A stretch of DNA of 64,000 nt from Sphingomonas echinoides (GCF_029623395.1 NZ_JAPYKK010000014.1:29098-93097), one strand, 5' to 3'; numbered from the stretch's first letter, positions 19,097 to 28,300 are shown. Notes: generated by a model from the sequence alone, not told the origin. Translations and numbers: made by a program.

Positions 19097-19972
19097 TCAG
19101 CCAGCAGCGGGTTCCGGTACGATCCGCGCCAGCAACCGATCGATCGCGGCAATTGCTTCGGGTTCATCGAGCGTCGGGGCATGGCCGATCGCCGGGATCG
19201 TCACCAGTTCGCCCTGCTCCAGCACGCCCGCCATCCGGTCCGCGACGCTTGCCGCGAACACGTCCGAGGTTGCCCCGCGCAGGACCAGCGTCGGCACCGC
19301 CCTGAGCCCGTCGAGCGCGCGCCACATATCCGGCCCGGCCTCGTTGCCGGGGACGCGGAACGGCTCGGCGATCTTCATGTCGTAATCGAGCACGATCCGC
19401 CCCGCGCTGTTGAGCCGATAAAGCCGCTTCGCCATCGCGAGCCAGTCCTCGAGCTGGAAAGCCGGATAGACCGACTCATTCGCCTCCGCGACCGCGCGCG
19501 CGGCGTGGAGCCAGGTCGGCCAGGTGTTCGACTTGCCGACATAACCGCGAATCCGCGACAGTCCCTCGGGCATGATCTCCGGGCCGACGTCGTTGAGCAC
19601 CACGCCCGCCAGCGATGCGCGCGCGGTCCCGGCGAGCAGCATCGTCACGATCCCGCCCAGCGACGTGCCGATCGCGACATAACGCTCCACCCCCAGTTCC
19701 GCGAGCAGCCCCTCGATATCCTGGACGTAGGTCAGGGGCACGTAGCTCATCGGATCCTTGGCGTAGCCGCTGTCGCCGCGTCCGCGCAGATCGACCGTGA
19801 TGACTCGCCAGGCCGGCGACAAACGCCGCGCGAGCGCGTCATAATCGCGCGCATTCCGCGTCAATCCGGGCAGACATAGCAGCGGAGGGCGCGTATTCGG
19901 CCCGGGATAGTCACGATAATGCAGTCTTACGCCGTCGTTTGACCACCAATATCGGTTTTCATAGGGTGGCAT
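19097..19972 (-). CDS. Alpha/beta hydrolase
   Basis: A 291-residue alpha/beta hydrolase. The oxyanion region LCLPGLTRN is at about residues 32-40, the nucleophile elbow GTSLGG carries Ser104, an acid residue follows in LRGATSDVF, and the catalytic His is in AIGHAPTLDEPEA. No signal peptide is present. The substrate is unknown. The ATG at 19972 is preferred over an upstream start at 20017, which would overlap the divergent selO start. It is 36 bases upstream of the SDR-GH130 pair and may belong to that operon. Confidence 0.87.
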   Translation of the reverse strand: MPPYENRYWWSNDGVRLHYRDYPGPNTRPPLLCLPGLTRNARDYDALARRLSPAWRVITVDLRGRGDSGYAKDPMSYVPLTYVQDIEGLLAELGVERYVAIGTSLGGIVTMLLAGTARASLAGVVLNDVGPEIMPEGLSRIRGYVGKSNTWPTWLHAARAVAEANESVYPAFQLEDWLAMAKRLYRLNSAGRIVLDYDMKIAEPFRVPGNEAGPDMWRALDGLRAVPTLVLRGATSDVFAASVADRMAGVLEQGELVTIPAIGHAPTLDEPEAIAAIDRLLARIVPEPAAG

Positions 19973-20009
19973 GGTTGCGTCCTGCGGTTGGAGCCCTCCA
20001 TATTCACGT

Positions 20010-21371
20010 ATGGACACCCCCCCGCAACCCTATCGCCCCGAAACCACGATCCTGGATCTCGGCGACGCTTTCTACGACCCTGTGGTCGCGGCACATTTCC
20101 CGGAAACCCACCTGCGCTTCCGCAACGATTCGGCGGCGGCGGAAGTCGGGCTGGAAAGTCTGGGCGGCGCGGAGTGGATCGAGCATTTCGGGCGCTTCGT
20201 CCCGCTGCCGAGCAGCCTCGAGAAGCCGCTCGCGCTGCGCTATCACGGCCATCAGTTTCGCAACTATAACCCCGAAATCGGCGACGGGCGCGGGTTCCTA
20301 TTCGCGCAGCTGCGCGACCGCGACGGCCGGCTGATGGACCTTGCCACCAAGGGGTCGGGCACGACGCCGTGGAGCCGCTTCGGCGACGGGCGCCTGACGC
20401 TGAAAGGCGGGATGCGCGAAGTGCTCGCGACCGAAATGCTTGAAGCGCTGGGCGTTCCCACCTCGCGCAGCTTCTCGCTTATCGAAACCGGCGAGGAACT
20501 CGAGCGCAACGACGAACCCTCCCCGACGCGGTCCGCGGTGCTGGTGCGGTTGAGCCATAGCCATGTCCGCATCGGCACGTTCCAGCGCCTCGCCTATCTG
20601 CGCGATGCGGACAACATGACCCGGCTGGTCGGCTACGTGCTCCGCAACCTGTACGGCGAGGAACCGGGCGACGATGCCCCGGCGCGTCTGCTCGACCTCG
20701 TCGTCGGCCGCACCGCCACGCTCGCGGCCAGCTACATGGCGGCGGGGTTCGTCCACGGCGTGCTCAACACCGACAACATCAACGTCACGGGCGAGAGCTT
20801 CGATTACGGACCGTGGCGCTGGGCACCGACATGGAACCCGGCCTTTACCGCCGCTTATTTCGATCACGCAGGACTCTATGCGTTCGGTCGGCAGCCCGAG
20901 GCGATCCACTGGAATGTCATGCAGCTCGCGGTCGCCTTGCGCGCGGTCAGCGAAGCGCAGCCGTTGATCGACATCCTCGAGACGTTCCCGGAGCGTTATC
21001 AGCGCGCAGTGTCGGATGCGATCCTCTGGCGGCTCGGCGTCGTGCCGCAGGAGCCGACACGCGACCGTGCACTGGTCCAAACGCTCGAACAGGCACTAAC
21101 GCGAAGCGAGACCGGGATCGACCGGTTCTTCTTCGATGCGTTCGGGGGCACCGCGCCGGAGGGCGAGGCATTCGACGACCTTCGCGCCGCGCTTGTCGGC
21201 TATGCGCCGCGCAAGCCCCGTTCAGGCGCCTATTGGTCCGGGGCGCCGTGTTCGATGCTGATCGATGAAGTCGAGGCGATCTGGTCCGCGATCGCCGAGC
21301 GCGACGACTGGGGCCCCTTTCACGCCAAGATCGACGCCATCCGCCAAATGGGCGAGGCCCTTGCGGGGTGA
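20010..21371 (+). CDS. selO: SelO/YdiU-type protein adenylyltransferase
   Basis: A 453-residue SelO pseudokinase-fold AMPylase, which transfers AMP from ATP to Ser/Thr/Tyr of target proteins in the redox response. Signatures are YRPETTILDLGDAFYD near the start, ALRYHGHQFRNYNPEIGDGR, DLATKGSGTTPWSRFGDGRL, the metal-binding NTDNIN and FDYGPW. Length is normal for alphaproteobacterial forms. The ATG at 20010 agrees with family N-termini, although no good ribosome site lies just before it. astD follows 51 bases downstream. Confidence 0.93.
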   Translation: MDTPPQPYRPETTILDLGDAFYDPVVAAHFPETHLRFRNDSAAAEVGLESLGGAEWIEHFGRFVPLPSSLEKPLALRYHGHQFRNYNPEIGDGRGFLFAQLRDRDGRLMDLATKGSGTTPWSRFGDGRLTLKGGMREVLATEMLEALGVPTSRSFSLIETGEELERNDEPSPTRSAVLVRLSHSHVRIGTFQRLAYLRDADNMTRLVGYVLRNLYGEEPGDDAPARLLDLVVGRTATLAASYMAAGFVHGVLNTDNINVTGESFDYGPWRWAPTWNPAFTAAYFDHAGLYAFGRQPEAIHWNVMQLAVALRAVSEAQPLIDILETFPERYQRAVSDAILWRLGVVPQEPTRDRALVQTLEQALTRSETGIDRFFFDAFGGTAPEGEAFDDLRAALVGYAPRKPRSGAYWSGAPCSMLIDEVEAIWSAIAERDDWGPFHAKIDAIRQMGEALAG

Positions 21372-21422
21372 AGGTGCGTCAGGAAAGTGGATTAACCCTG
21401 AATTCTGGGGCAAGACTCACCA

Positions 21423-22835
21423 ATGTCGAGTGATCTGCTTTCCTACGAACCCGCCACCGGTGCCCTGCTGTGGCAAAGCCCGATCGGGGATACTGACGTC
21501 GAAGTCGCGGCGGCGCGCGCGAGCTGGGCTAGCTGGGCGGCCCAGCCGCTCACCAACCGGATCGAAACGCTGCGCCGTTTCGCCAACGTGGTCCGCGCGC
21601 GGGCGGACGCCTTTGCCGACCTGATCGCGCGCGAGACCGGCAAACCCTTGTGGGAAGCCCGGACCGAGGTCGAGACGGTCATCGCCAAGGTCGACATTTC
21701 GGTCACCGCTTACGCCGACCGGACGCCGCAGCGTCGGCTCGATACACAGATGGCGGGGCGGATGGCGCTGCGCCACAAGCCGCATGGCGTGTTGGCGGTC
21801 CTCGGACCCTATAATTTCCCCGCGCATCTGCCCAACGGCCACATCGTCCCTGCGCTTCTCGCTGGCAATGCCGTGGTGTTCAAACCCTCCGAAAAGACGC
21901 CCGCAACCGGCGCGTTCCTGGTCGACTGCTACCGCGCGGGTGGCGTCCCGGAAGGATGCATCCGGCTGCTCGTCGGCGGCGCTGACGAGGGCAAGGCGCT
22001 GGCTGCGCACGACGGGATCGACGGGCTGTTGTTCACCGGCTCCGCGCCGACCGGAATCGCACTTAACCGCGCCTTTGCCACGCGCCCGGAAAAGATCCTC
22101 GCGCTCGAAATGGGCGGCAACAACCCGATCATCGTGTGGGATTCACCCGATCTTCAGGCGGCGGCCGTCATCATCGTCCAGTCCGCGTTTACCAGCGCAG
22201 GTCAGCGCTGCACCGCCGCACGCCGGTTGATCGTCGACCAGAAACTGTACGACCCGCTGATGGACGAAGTCACCAAGCTGGTCGGCCGGGTCATCGTCGA
22301 TGAACCCCATGCGAACCCGGCACCGTTCATGGGGCCGGTCATCGACAATCACGCTGCCGATATGCTCAGCGAGAGTTTCCTCGAACTGATGATGCGCGGC
22401 GGGCGGGCGATCCGTCACCTCGAACGCCCGGTCCCCGACCGGCCGTTCCTGCGCCCTGCGCTCATCGACACGACCGAGCTTAGCGAACGCCCCGACATCG
22501 AACTGTTCGGACCGATCCTGCAGGTGATTCGCGCGACGAGCTTCGAGGATGCGATCGTCGAGGCGAACAACACGCGGTACGGCCTATCCGCGTCGCTGCT
22601 GAGCCAGAACCCCAAGCTGTACGACCAGTTCTGGGCGAATGCGCGCGCGGGGATCGTCAATTGGAACAAGCCGACCAACGGCGCCTCGTCGGGCGCGCCG
22701 TTCGGCGGAATCGGCTGGTCGGGCAACCATCGTCCAAGCGCCTATTACGCCGCCGACTATTGCGCCTATCCGGTCGTTTCGAACGAAGCCGACCAGGCAC
22801 GGGCCAGCATCGGCGGGGGCCTGCGCGACGACTGA
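21423..22835 (+). CDS. astD: Succinylglutamate-semialdehyde dehydrogenase
   Basis: A 470-residue aldehyde dehydrogenase of the AstD group, which oxidises N-succinylglutamate 5-semialdehyde in arginine degradation by the succinyltransferase (AST) pathway. Asn131 (GPYNFPAHLPNGH), Glu229 (LEMGGNNP) and Cys263 (SAGQRCTAARR) form the active site, and SGNHRPSAYYAADYCAYP near the end is the AstD C-terminal signature. The other ast genes (astA, astB, astC, astE) are not in the window, so the pathway is dispersed or partial here. Confidence 0.93.
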   Translation: MSSDLLSYEPATGALLWQSPIGDTDVEVAAARASWASWAAQPLTNRIETLRRFANVVRARADAFADLIARETGKPLWEARTEVETVIAKVDISVTAYADRTPQRRLDTQMAGRMALRHKPHGVLAVLGPYNFPAHLPNGHIVPALLAGNAVVFKPSEKTPATGAFLVDCYRAGGVPEGCIRLLVGGADEGKALAAHDGIDGLLFTGSAPTGIALNRAFATRPEKILALEMGGNNPIIVWDSPDLQAAAVIIVQSAFTSAGQRCTAARRLIVDQKLYDPLMDEVTKLVGRVIVDEPHANPAPFMGPVIDNHAADMLSESFLELMMRGGRAIRHLERPVPDRPFLRPALIDTTELSERPDIELFGPILQVIRATSFEDAIVEANNTRYGLSASLLSQNPKLYDQFWANARAGIVNWNKPTNGASSGAPFGGIGWSGNHRPSAYYAADYCAYPVVSNEADQARASIGGGLRDD

Positions 22836-22879
22836 TCGAATTCCCGGCTCTTTGAAGGCCGGGAATCCAGGACACGACT

Positions 22880-23197
22880 TTACTTCAGGACGGCCAGGTC
22901 CGCCTTGACCTTGACCAGGGCCTCGTCGGTCAGCGCGCCGCCCGACAGCGGCTGCACCTGCGACAGCGACATGCTCTTGAACTGATCGTACATCGGGTGC
23001 GCGGTGATGTTGTTCAGGTCCGCGTCGAGCACCTTCTTCGCGGCAGGATCCGCCGCGATCGTCTCGATCGGCGTATCGAGCGTGAATTTCGCGACGGGCG
23101 TAGCGGCGGCTGCAACTGGCGCAGCGGACGGCGCCGACTGTGCTGCCAAAGGGGCGGCGGACGCCAGGACGACCGCAGCAAGAACGATGGATTTCAT
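22880..23197 (-). CDS. Small exported protein of unknown function
   Basis: A 105-residue protein with a signal peptide (1-19, ending PLAAQ) and an Ala/Pro-rich linker. The mature part LDTPIETIAADPAAKKVLD at residues 40-58, followed by HPMYDQFKSMSLSQV, is a small helical domain resembling short sphingomonad periplasmic proteins of unknown role. GAGG lies before the ATG. It is convergent with astD and monocistronic. No cysteines are present in the mature part. Confidence 0.75.
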   Translation of the reverse strand: MKSIVLAAVVLASAAPLAAQSAPSAAPVAAAATPVAKFTLDTPIETIAADPAAKKVLDADLNNITAHPMYDQFKSMSLSQVQPLSGGALTDEALVKVKADLAVLK

Positions 23198-23302
23198 GAC
23201 GGAGCCTCGTTGAGTGACGACGGCGCGAATCGCCGTGGCTCGCCACCCTAGCTCCGACTTATGACAAGGGAAATGAAACGCGCCGGGCCAGCCGGCGCGC
23301 GA

Positions 23303-23857
23303 TCAGTTGAGGCGACCCAGGCCAGCGATCGTGCGGTCGACCAGCGCCTTGTCGGCGTCTGCGCCGTGGCGTTCGGCAATGACCGTCGATGCAACCCGTG
23401 CGGCGGCATCGGCTGCCTGCGCACGGACTTCAGCGATGGCGCCACGCTGCGCGGCGGAAATCTGGTCCTGCGCCATCGTCTGACGACGCGCGACCAGTTC
23501 GGTAAGGTCAGCTTCGGCCTTGGCAACCATTGCGGCAGCTTCTGCCTCGGCATGCTTAACGATCGCAGCGGCATCGCCAGCGCTTGCCGCGTCGCGAGCC
23601 TGGGCTGCGACTAGCAAGGCTTCCGCTTCGGCCCGCAACCGCGAAGCCTCGTCGAGTTGCGAACGAATCTTCTCGATCTGGCCGTCCAGCATCCGGGCAA
23701 CCAGGCCCGGTACGTTCTTCCAGAGCAACAGCCCGATCACGACCAGCATCGACAGCGCGACCCAACCGGCTGCGTTGATGCCGAGCGCGGTCGGCTCGTG
23801 ATGGAGTTCGGCGACGCCCGTCGTTGCTACCGTATGTACGGTCGAACCCTCAGCCAT
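23303..23857 (-). CDS. atpF: ATP synthase F0 subunit b
   Basis: A 184-residue b-type stator subunit: an N-terminal membrane helix at about residues 28-48 (INAAGWVALSMLVVIGLLLW) and a long Ala/Glu/Arg-rich amphipathic helix that dimerises with b' and contacts the F1 delta subunit. Its start overlaps the b' stop by 8 bases. It is the last gene of the F0 operon; the F1 genes are not in the window, as expected for alphaproteobacteria that split F0 and F1. Confidence 0.93.
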   Translation of the reverse strand: MAEGSTVHTVATTGVAELHHEPTALGINAAGWVALSMLVVIGLLLWKNVPGLVARMLDGQIEKIRSQLDEASRLRAEAEALLVAAQARDAASAGDAAAIVKHAEAEAAAMVAKAEADLTELVARRQTMAQDQISAAQRGAIAEVRAQAADAAARVASTVIAERHGADADKALVDRTIAGLGRLN

Positions 23858-24344
23858 GCGCCAATTCCGTCTTCACACGCGCTTCGATCGTCGAACGGTC
23901 CACCGCCACGCCCGAAAGCTTGGCAATGATCGCTTCGACCGCATCGGTCGTTGCAGTTTCAATCTCGGCGAAGGCCTGCGTCTTGGACGCTGCGACCTGC
24001 GCGGTTGCGGCGGCAAGCTGTGCCTGCATCGCCGCATCGCTTGCCTTGAGCTTGGCTTCGGTATTCGCGGTAGCGCGATCCTTGGCCTCGCCCAGCGCCA
24101 GGGCAGCCTTCGACCGGGCGTTTTCAAGCCCGGTCTGATAAGCTGCCTCGACGGCATGCGCTTGCGCGCGCGCAGCCTCTGCCGCGGCGATGTCGCCGTC
24201 GATCCGGCCGTTACGATCGTCGATCGTCGCCTCGATCTTGGGGACCATCGCCTTGCCGATCCCGAAATAGATCAGCGCGAATACGATCGCCAGCCAGAAG
24301 AGCTGGGAGGCGTAGATCTCACCGATCTGGGATAGCTGCGGCAT
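23850..24344 (-). CDS. atpG: ATP synthase F0 subunit b'
   Basis: A 164-residue b' subunit. The N-terminus PQLSQIGEIYASQLFWLAIVF leads into one membrane helix (about 14-32), followed by PKIEATIDDRNGRIDGDIAAA and a long coiled stalk. b' pairs with b to form the heterodimeric peripheral stalk found in phototrophs and many alphaproteobacteria. It lies 19 bases after atpE and overlaps atpF by 8 bases. The symbol follows the b' usage and should not be confused with F1 gamma. Confidence 0.93.
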   Translation of the reverse strand: MPQLSQIGEIYASQLFWLAIVFALIYFGIGKAMVPKIEATIDDRNGRIDGDIAAAEAARAQAHAVEAAYQTGLENARSKAALALGEAKDRATANTEAKLKASDAAMQAQLAAATAQVAASKTQAFAEIETATTDAVEAIIAKLSGVAVDRSTIEARVKTELAHG

Positions 24345-24363
24345 GGGCTGTGCTCGCTCCGGC

Positions 24364-24594
24364 TTACTTGACGACGAACAGGATGAGGATCGCGACGACG
24401 AACGCGATCAGGCCGAGCAGCTCCGATGCTGCGAAGCCGATGAACAGGCGACCCTGCTGGCCGTCTGCTGCGCCCGGGTTACGGAGTGCGCCCTCGAGGA
24501 ACGAACCGAACACGTTGCCGACGCCGAGTGCCGCGAGACCGACACCGATCGCTGCCAGGCCGGCACCGATGTACATTGCACCAAGATCAGTCAT
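24364..24594 (-). CDS. atpE: ATP synthase F0 subunit c
   Basis: A 76-residue proteolipid of two membrane helices: GAGLAAIGVGLAALGVGNVF (about 10-29) and the second helix with the proton-carrying Glu58 in ASELLGLIAF. The polar loop ARNPG-like RNPGAADGQQ lies between. Subunit c forms the rotating ring of the H+-ATP synthase; no Na+-binding signature (Gln in helix 1) is present. AAGGAG lies 7 bases before the ATG at 24594. Confidence 0.97.
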   Translation of the reverse strand: MTDLGAMYIGAGLAAIGVGLAALGVGNVFGSFLEGALRNPGAADGQQGRLFIGFAASELLGLIAFVVAILILFVVK

Positions 24595-24637
24595 GATAAA
24601 GCTCCTTAGAATACAGTCAGATGGGTGTTGAAAACGA

Positions 24638-25420
24638 TTAGTGCAGATGCACCGCGTCGTGCAGGTACAGCGACGTGAGCAGTGCAAAGACATATGCCTG
24701 GATCGCGCAGACCAGCAGCTCGAGCGCGCTGACGCCGACGATCATGATGAAGCTGAGCACGCTGACGATCGGGCCGAGCGCGCCGCCTGCATTGATGCCC
24801 TGGACGACAAAGCTGCCGAACACTTCAAGCAGGATGTGCCCGGCGGTCATCGCGACGAACAGTCGCAGCGCAAGGCTGAACGGGCGGACCATGAACGACA
24901 CGAACTCGACCGGGATGATGACGGGCATCAGCCAGCCGGGCGCACCGTGCGGCACGAACAGCGAGAAGAACTTGAGGCCGTGCTTGGCGAAGCCGACGAC
25001 CAGCACGATCGCGAACGACAGGAACGCCAGGATCGCAGTGACCGTGATGTGGCTCGTCACCGCGAAGGTGTGGAGCCCGGGCAGGATCGCGAGCGGCATG
25101 ACGCCGATCAGGTTGGCGAACAGGATGAAGAAGAACAGCGAGAAGATATATGGGGCGAACTTCTTGCCGCCCGAACCGATGTTCACGCTGACCATCGAAT
25201 CGATGAAGCTCACCGCGTTCTCGGCCATCACCTGCCAGCGCCCAGGCACGAGCTGGCGCTTGAGACCACCTGCCATGAACACCGCGAGCAGCACGAACAC
25301 GACGACCATGAACAGCGCCGAGTTGGTGAAGGAGACGTCGTAACCGAACAGGTCGATATGGCGGCCCAGGACGGGCTCCACCATGAACTGTTCCATCGGA
25401 TCGATTTTGCCGGCGCTCAC
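24638..25420 (-). CDS. atpB: ATP synthase F0 subunit a
   Basis: A 260-residue polytopic subunit a that carries the proton half-channels. The start is a GTG overlapping the atpI stop in a GTGA, with AAGGAG 8 bases upstream, giving SAGKIDPMEQFMVEP as the N-terminus. Signatures are NLIGVMPLAILPG, the essential Arg in SLALRLFVAMTAGH and the C-terminal LLVCAIQAYVFALLTSLYL. Translation is coupled to atpI. It precedes atpE by 43 bases. Confidence 0.96.
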   Translation of the reverse strand: MSAGKIDPMEQFMVEPVLGRHIDLFGYDVSFTNSALFMVVVFVLLAVFMAGGLKRQLVPGRWQVMAENAVSFIDSMVSVNIGSGGKKFAPYIFSLFFFILFANLIGVMPLAILPGLHTFAVTSHITVTAILAFLSFAIVLVVGFAKHGLKFFSLFVPHGAPGWLMPVIIPVEFVSFMVRPFSLALRLFVAMTAGHILLEVFGSFVVQGINAGGALGPIVSVLSFIMIVGVSALELLVCAIQAYVFALLTSLYLHDAVHLH

Positions 25421-25701
25421 TCCGCGCGCTCCTTCGAAATCTTCATGATGTTCATGAACGCCCCAATCACGGCCAATGCCAGCACGATGAGCAATGCCCA
25501 CGGGCTGGTCCCGAACCACGAATCGATCGCCCAGCCAAGAATACCACCGCCGAGCAACGCTCCAAGCAACAACGCGAGAACGCGCGTGCCCTGACCGTAG
25601 CCCTTTGCCTGCGGCACCACGCCCTGGCCACGCGCCTGCGATGCCGCACGTGCCGAGGCAATGCGGGCTTCGAGGTCGTCGGTCGGGCGGTTATCGGCCA
25701 A
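25417..25701 (-). CDS. atpI: AtpI/AtpZ-like ATP synthase accessory protein
   Basis: A 94-residue protein with a hydrophilic N-terminus (about 1-38) and two membrane helices (about 42-60 and 67-85), ending MNIMKISKERAE. It belongs to the AtpI/AtpZ group at the head of F0 operons, which assist c-ring assembly or Mg2+/Ca2+ handling. GGILGWAIDSWFGTSPW is the family core. It is the first gene of the atpI-B-E-b'-b operon, divergent from radC. Confidence 0.88.
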   Translation of the reverse strand: MADNRPTDDLEARIASARAASQARGQGVVPQAKGYGQGTRVLALLLGALLGGGILGWAIDSWFGTSPWALLIVLALAVIGAFMNIMKISKERAE

Positions 25702-25919
25702 AGGGGCGCCTATCCTGATAAGAAAACGCCGCCGTGCCTCATGGCACCGCGACGATATGTGCGGGAAACAGGGGCAACCCCCGTGTGACGGATCGTTTAA
25801 GAAGCAGACCGGGGGGTGTCAACCATTGGTCGCGCTCCGGCCCTTACACCTTCCGGCCTGTGCCACCAAGTCCAGCCGCGCGTTGCTTCGTCGCAAGCGT
25901 AACGATACGTCTGGCTGCG

Positions 25920-26612
25920 ATGCGCGCGCCAGCCCCTCCCCTCCCCGACCAGTCCGGTCACCGTGCGCGCTTGCGGGAGCGGCTGTTCCGGCAGGGGGAA
26001 GAAGCACTGCTCGATCATGAATTGGTCGAATATTTGCTCGCGCTCGCGATCCCCCGCCGCGACACCAAGCCGCTCGCCAAGGCGCTGATTGCCGAGTTCG
26101 GCGGCATCGGCGCTTTGTTCAGCGCCGAACCCGAAGCATTGATGCGAGTCTCCGGTATGGGCGACACATCCGCCGCCGCGATCAAGATCGTCCAGGCGGC
26201 GGCCTTGCGTCTGTTGCGGGTCGAGGCAAGCACCCGGCCGGTTCTCGCGAGCTGGCAGGCGCTGCTGGACTATCTTCACGCCGATATGGCGCACCGGACC
26301 AACGAGCGCGTCCGCGTGCTCCACCTCAACGCGCGCAACATGCTGCTGCGCGACGAAGTGATGAGCGACGGATCGATCGACGAAGCCGCATTATATGTGC
26401 GCGAAGTGATCCGCCGGGCAATCGATCTCGGATCCGCCGCGATCATCCTCGTGCACAATCACCCGAGCGGCGATCCCGCCCCCAGCCGCGCCGACATCGA
26501 CATCACGCGCCGTGTCGCCGAAGCCGGAAAACGGTTGGGAATCGCGTTGCACGATCACGTCATCATCGCGCGATCGGGGCATTCGAGCCTGCGGGCAATG
26601 GGGCTGCTGTAG
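25920..26612 (+). CDS. radC: RadC family JAB-domain protein
   Basis: A 230-residue RadC. The N-terminal helix-hairpin-helix region (about 30-100) shows DHELVEYLLALAIPRRDTKP and VSGMGDTSA; the C-terminal JAB/MPN domain carries the metal site HNHPSGDPAPSRAD (His179, His181, Asp192). Despite the historic name, a direct repair role is not established, and a metal-dependent hydrolase activity is inferred from the motif. The ATG at 25920 is the first Met compatible with the usual length. Confidence 0.92.
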   Translation: MRAPAPPLPDQSGHRARLRERLFRQGEEALLDHELVEYLLALAIPRRDTKPLAKALIAEFGGIGALFSAEPEALMRVSGMGDTSAAAIKIVQAAALRLLRVEASTRPVLASWQALLDYLHADMAHRTNERVRVLHLNARNMLLRDEVMSDGSIDEAALYVREVIRRAIDLGSAAIILVHNHPSGDPAPSRADIDITRRVAEAGKRLGIALHDHVIIARSGHSSLRAMGLL

Positions 26613-26656
26613 CGAAGAGGGGTTGCGCTGGCGGACCCATCGTCTAATCTGGATAT

Positions 26657-26989
26657 ATGAAATCCACTTTAGCCATCGCCGCGTTGGGTGCGCTTGCCCA
26701 AGGAACCCGGCTGGACACATTCCGCTTGCTGACGCGACACGTACCTGAGGGCTTGCCGGCCGGCGAAATCGCGCGACAACTCGACGTTCCCCAGAATACG
26801 ATGTCCGCGCATCTGGCGATCCTGACGCGCGCCGGACTCGTGCAATTCGAACGGCGCGGCCGAATCATCCTCTACCGCGCAGACCTCGATGCGATTCGCG
26901 GCCTGATGGTGTTTCTGGTGCAGGACTGCTGCGCGGGCAACGCCGACCTGTGCACGCCGCTGATCGCAGATCTCGCTCCGACGTGTTGA
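26657..26989 (+). CDS. arsR: ArsR/SmtB-family metalloregulator
   Basis: A 110-residue winged-helix repressor. The DNA-binding helix-turn-helix is at about residues 34-62 (PAGEIARQLDVPQNTMSAHL) and the wing at 63-75. The usual ELCVCDL sensor site is absent. Instead the C-terminus has Cys91, Cys92 and Cys99 (CCx6C), close to the C-terminal As(III) triad of AfArsR-type repressors, plus Cys110. It should release DNA on binding arsenite. It begins a tight arsR-arsC-arsH run. Confidence 0.88.
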   Translation: MKSTLAIAALGALAQGTRLDTFRLLTRHVPEGLPAGEIARQLDVPQNTMSAHLAILTRAGLVQFERRGRIILYRADLDAIRGLMVFLVQDCCAGNADLCTPLIADLAPTC

Positions 26990-27002
26990 GAAAGGGCCCC
27001 GT

Positions 27003-27443
27003 ATGGCCACGCCGGACGCCACCGCTGTCACCATCTATCACAATCCGAAATGCGGTACGTCCCGCAACACGCTCGGTCTGATCCGCAACGCCGGGATCGA
27101 ACCGACGGTCATCGAATATCTCAAGACGCCTCCTACCCGTTCAACGCTCATCGATTTGATCGAACGGGCCGGGATCAGCCCCCGCGCCTTGCTCCGCACG
27201 AAAGAGGCGCCATACGCCGAGCTCGGCCTGGCAAATGAAACGGTGTCCGACGATGTGATCGTCGACGCGATGATGGCACACCCTATTCTCATCAACCGAC
27301 CGTTGGTCGTCTCTCCGCTGGGCGTGAAACTGTGCCGACCATCCGAAGAAGTGCTCGATCTGCTTCCGACGCCGCAACAAGGCGCCTTTGCGAAAGAGGA
27401 CGGCGAAGCCGTTATCGATTCGGCCGGTCAACGCATCGGCTGA
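27003..27443 (+). CDS. arsC: Glutaredoxin-dependent arsenate reductase
   Basis: A 146-residue ArsC of the glutathione/glutaredoxin type. HNPKCGTSRNTL places the catalytic Cys at residue 17. Further motifs are the EYLKTPP loop, LLRTKE, and ILINRPLVV with the conserved Arg. It reduces As(V) to As(III) in the cytosol. It starts 13 bases after arsR. As(III) would then need an exporter or modifying enzyme, and only arsH follows. Confidence 0.95.
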   Translation: MATPDATAVTIYHNPKCGTSRNTLGLIRNAGIEPTVIEYLKTPPTRSTLIDLIERAGISPRALLRTKEAPYAELGLANETVSDDVIVDAMMAHPILINRPLVVSPLGVKLCRPSEEVLDLLPTPQQGAFAKEDGEAVIDSAGQRIG

Positions 27444-27506
27444 CATCTGGCTCCGGGCGCGCCGCCGACACGGTGAGCGTCCCCTTATTATGAAAGACCA
27501 CCGTCG

Positions 27507-28244
27507 ATGCCTCTTCGCCCCCTGCCCGACCCCGACGATTTGCCAGCGCTCGACAGGCGCTATGCCCATGCGCGCCCCGCATTGGGCCTAGGCGCAGGCG
27601 ACCCACCGCCGCGGATCCTGTTGCTGTACGGATCGCTGCGGGAGCGCTCCTTCTCGCGGCTTTGCGTCGAGGAAGCCGCCCGGCTCCTGCAATTCTTCGG
27701 GTGCGAGACGCGGATCTTCGATCCGTCGACGTTGCCGTTGCCCGATCAGGTCCCCGGTGACGATCATCCCGCGGTGCACGAATTGCGGCAGCTGTCTTTA
27801 TGGTCCGAGGGCCAGGTGTGGTGCAGCCCGGAACGGCATGGCCAGATCACCGGGATCATGAAGCTCCAGATCGATCATCTGCCGCTGGCGATGGGCGGAA
27901 TGCGCCCGACGCAGGGCCGCACGCTGGCGGTGATGCAAGTCTCGGCCGGTTCGCAATCCTTCAACAGCGTCAATGCGTTGCGCGTACTCGGCCGGTGGAT
28001 GCGGATGGTGACGATCCCCAACCAGTCGAGCGTCGCCAAGGCCTTCGCCGAATTCGACGACGCGGGCCGCATGAAGCCGTCGAGCTATTACGACCGGATC
28101 GTCGACGTAATGGAGGAACTCGTCCGCTTCACCGTGCTGTTGCGTCCGCACGATGCGCAAATGGTCGATCGCTATTCGGAACGGAAGGAAGCCGGGCGCG
28201 TGATCGACCCGGCGACCGATCTTGCGAGCATCGCCGGGCGCTGA
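27507..28244 (+). CDS. arsH: ArsH NADPH-dependent FMN organoarsenical oxidoreductase
   Basis: A 245-residue ArsH. The flavodoxin-like core has the FMN-phosphate loop [11 protein letters not shown] at about residues 37-47, the segment [21 protein letters not shown] cut by conserved polar residues, and [11 protein letters not shown]. ArsH oxidises trivalent methylated or aromatic arsenicals to less toxic pentavalent forms and can reduce quinones or azo dyes. It lies 63 bases after arsC. An inverted repeat follows at 28301-28394. Confidence 0.93.
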   Translation: MPLRPLPDPDDLPALDRRYAHARPALGLGAGDPPPRILLLYGSLRERSFSRLCVEEAARLLQFFGCETRIFDPSTLPLPDQVPGDDHPAVHELRQLSLWSEGQVWCSPERHGQITGIMKLQIDHLPLAMGGMRPTQGRTLAVMQVSAGSQSFNSVNALRVLGRWMRMVTIPNQSSVAKAFAEFDDAGRMKPSSYYDRIVDVMEELVRFTVLLRPHDAQMVDRYSERKEAGRVIDPATDLASIAGR

Positions 28245-28300
28245 GCGTGCGACGCGTTGGCTGCGACGCAAGCTTCGGCAGCCTCGCAGACTGGTGGCCC

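Noticed and set aside
24641..25594. Plus-strand frame opposite atpB and atpI
   Set aside because: The Asp/His/Arg-rich product is the antisense of membrane codons; atpB and atpI motifs are clear on the other strand.
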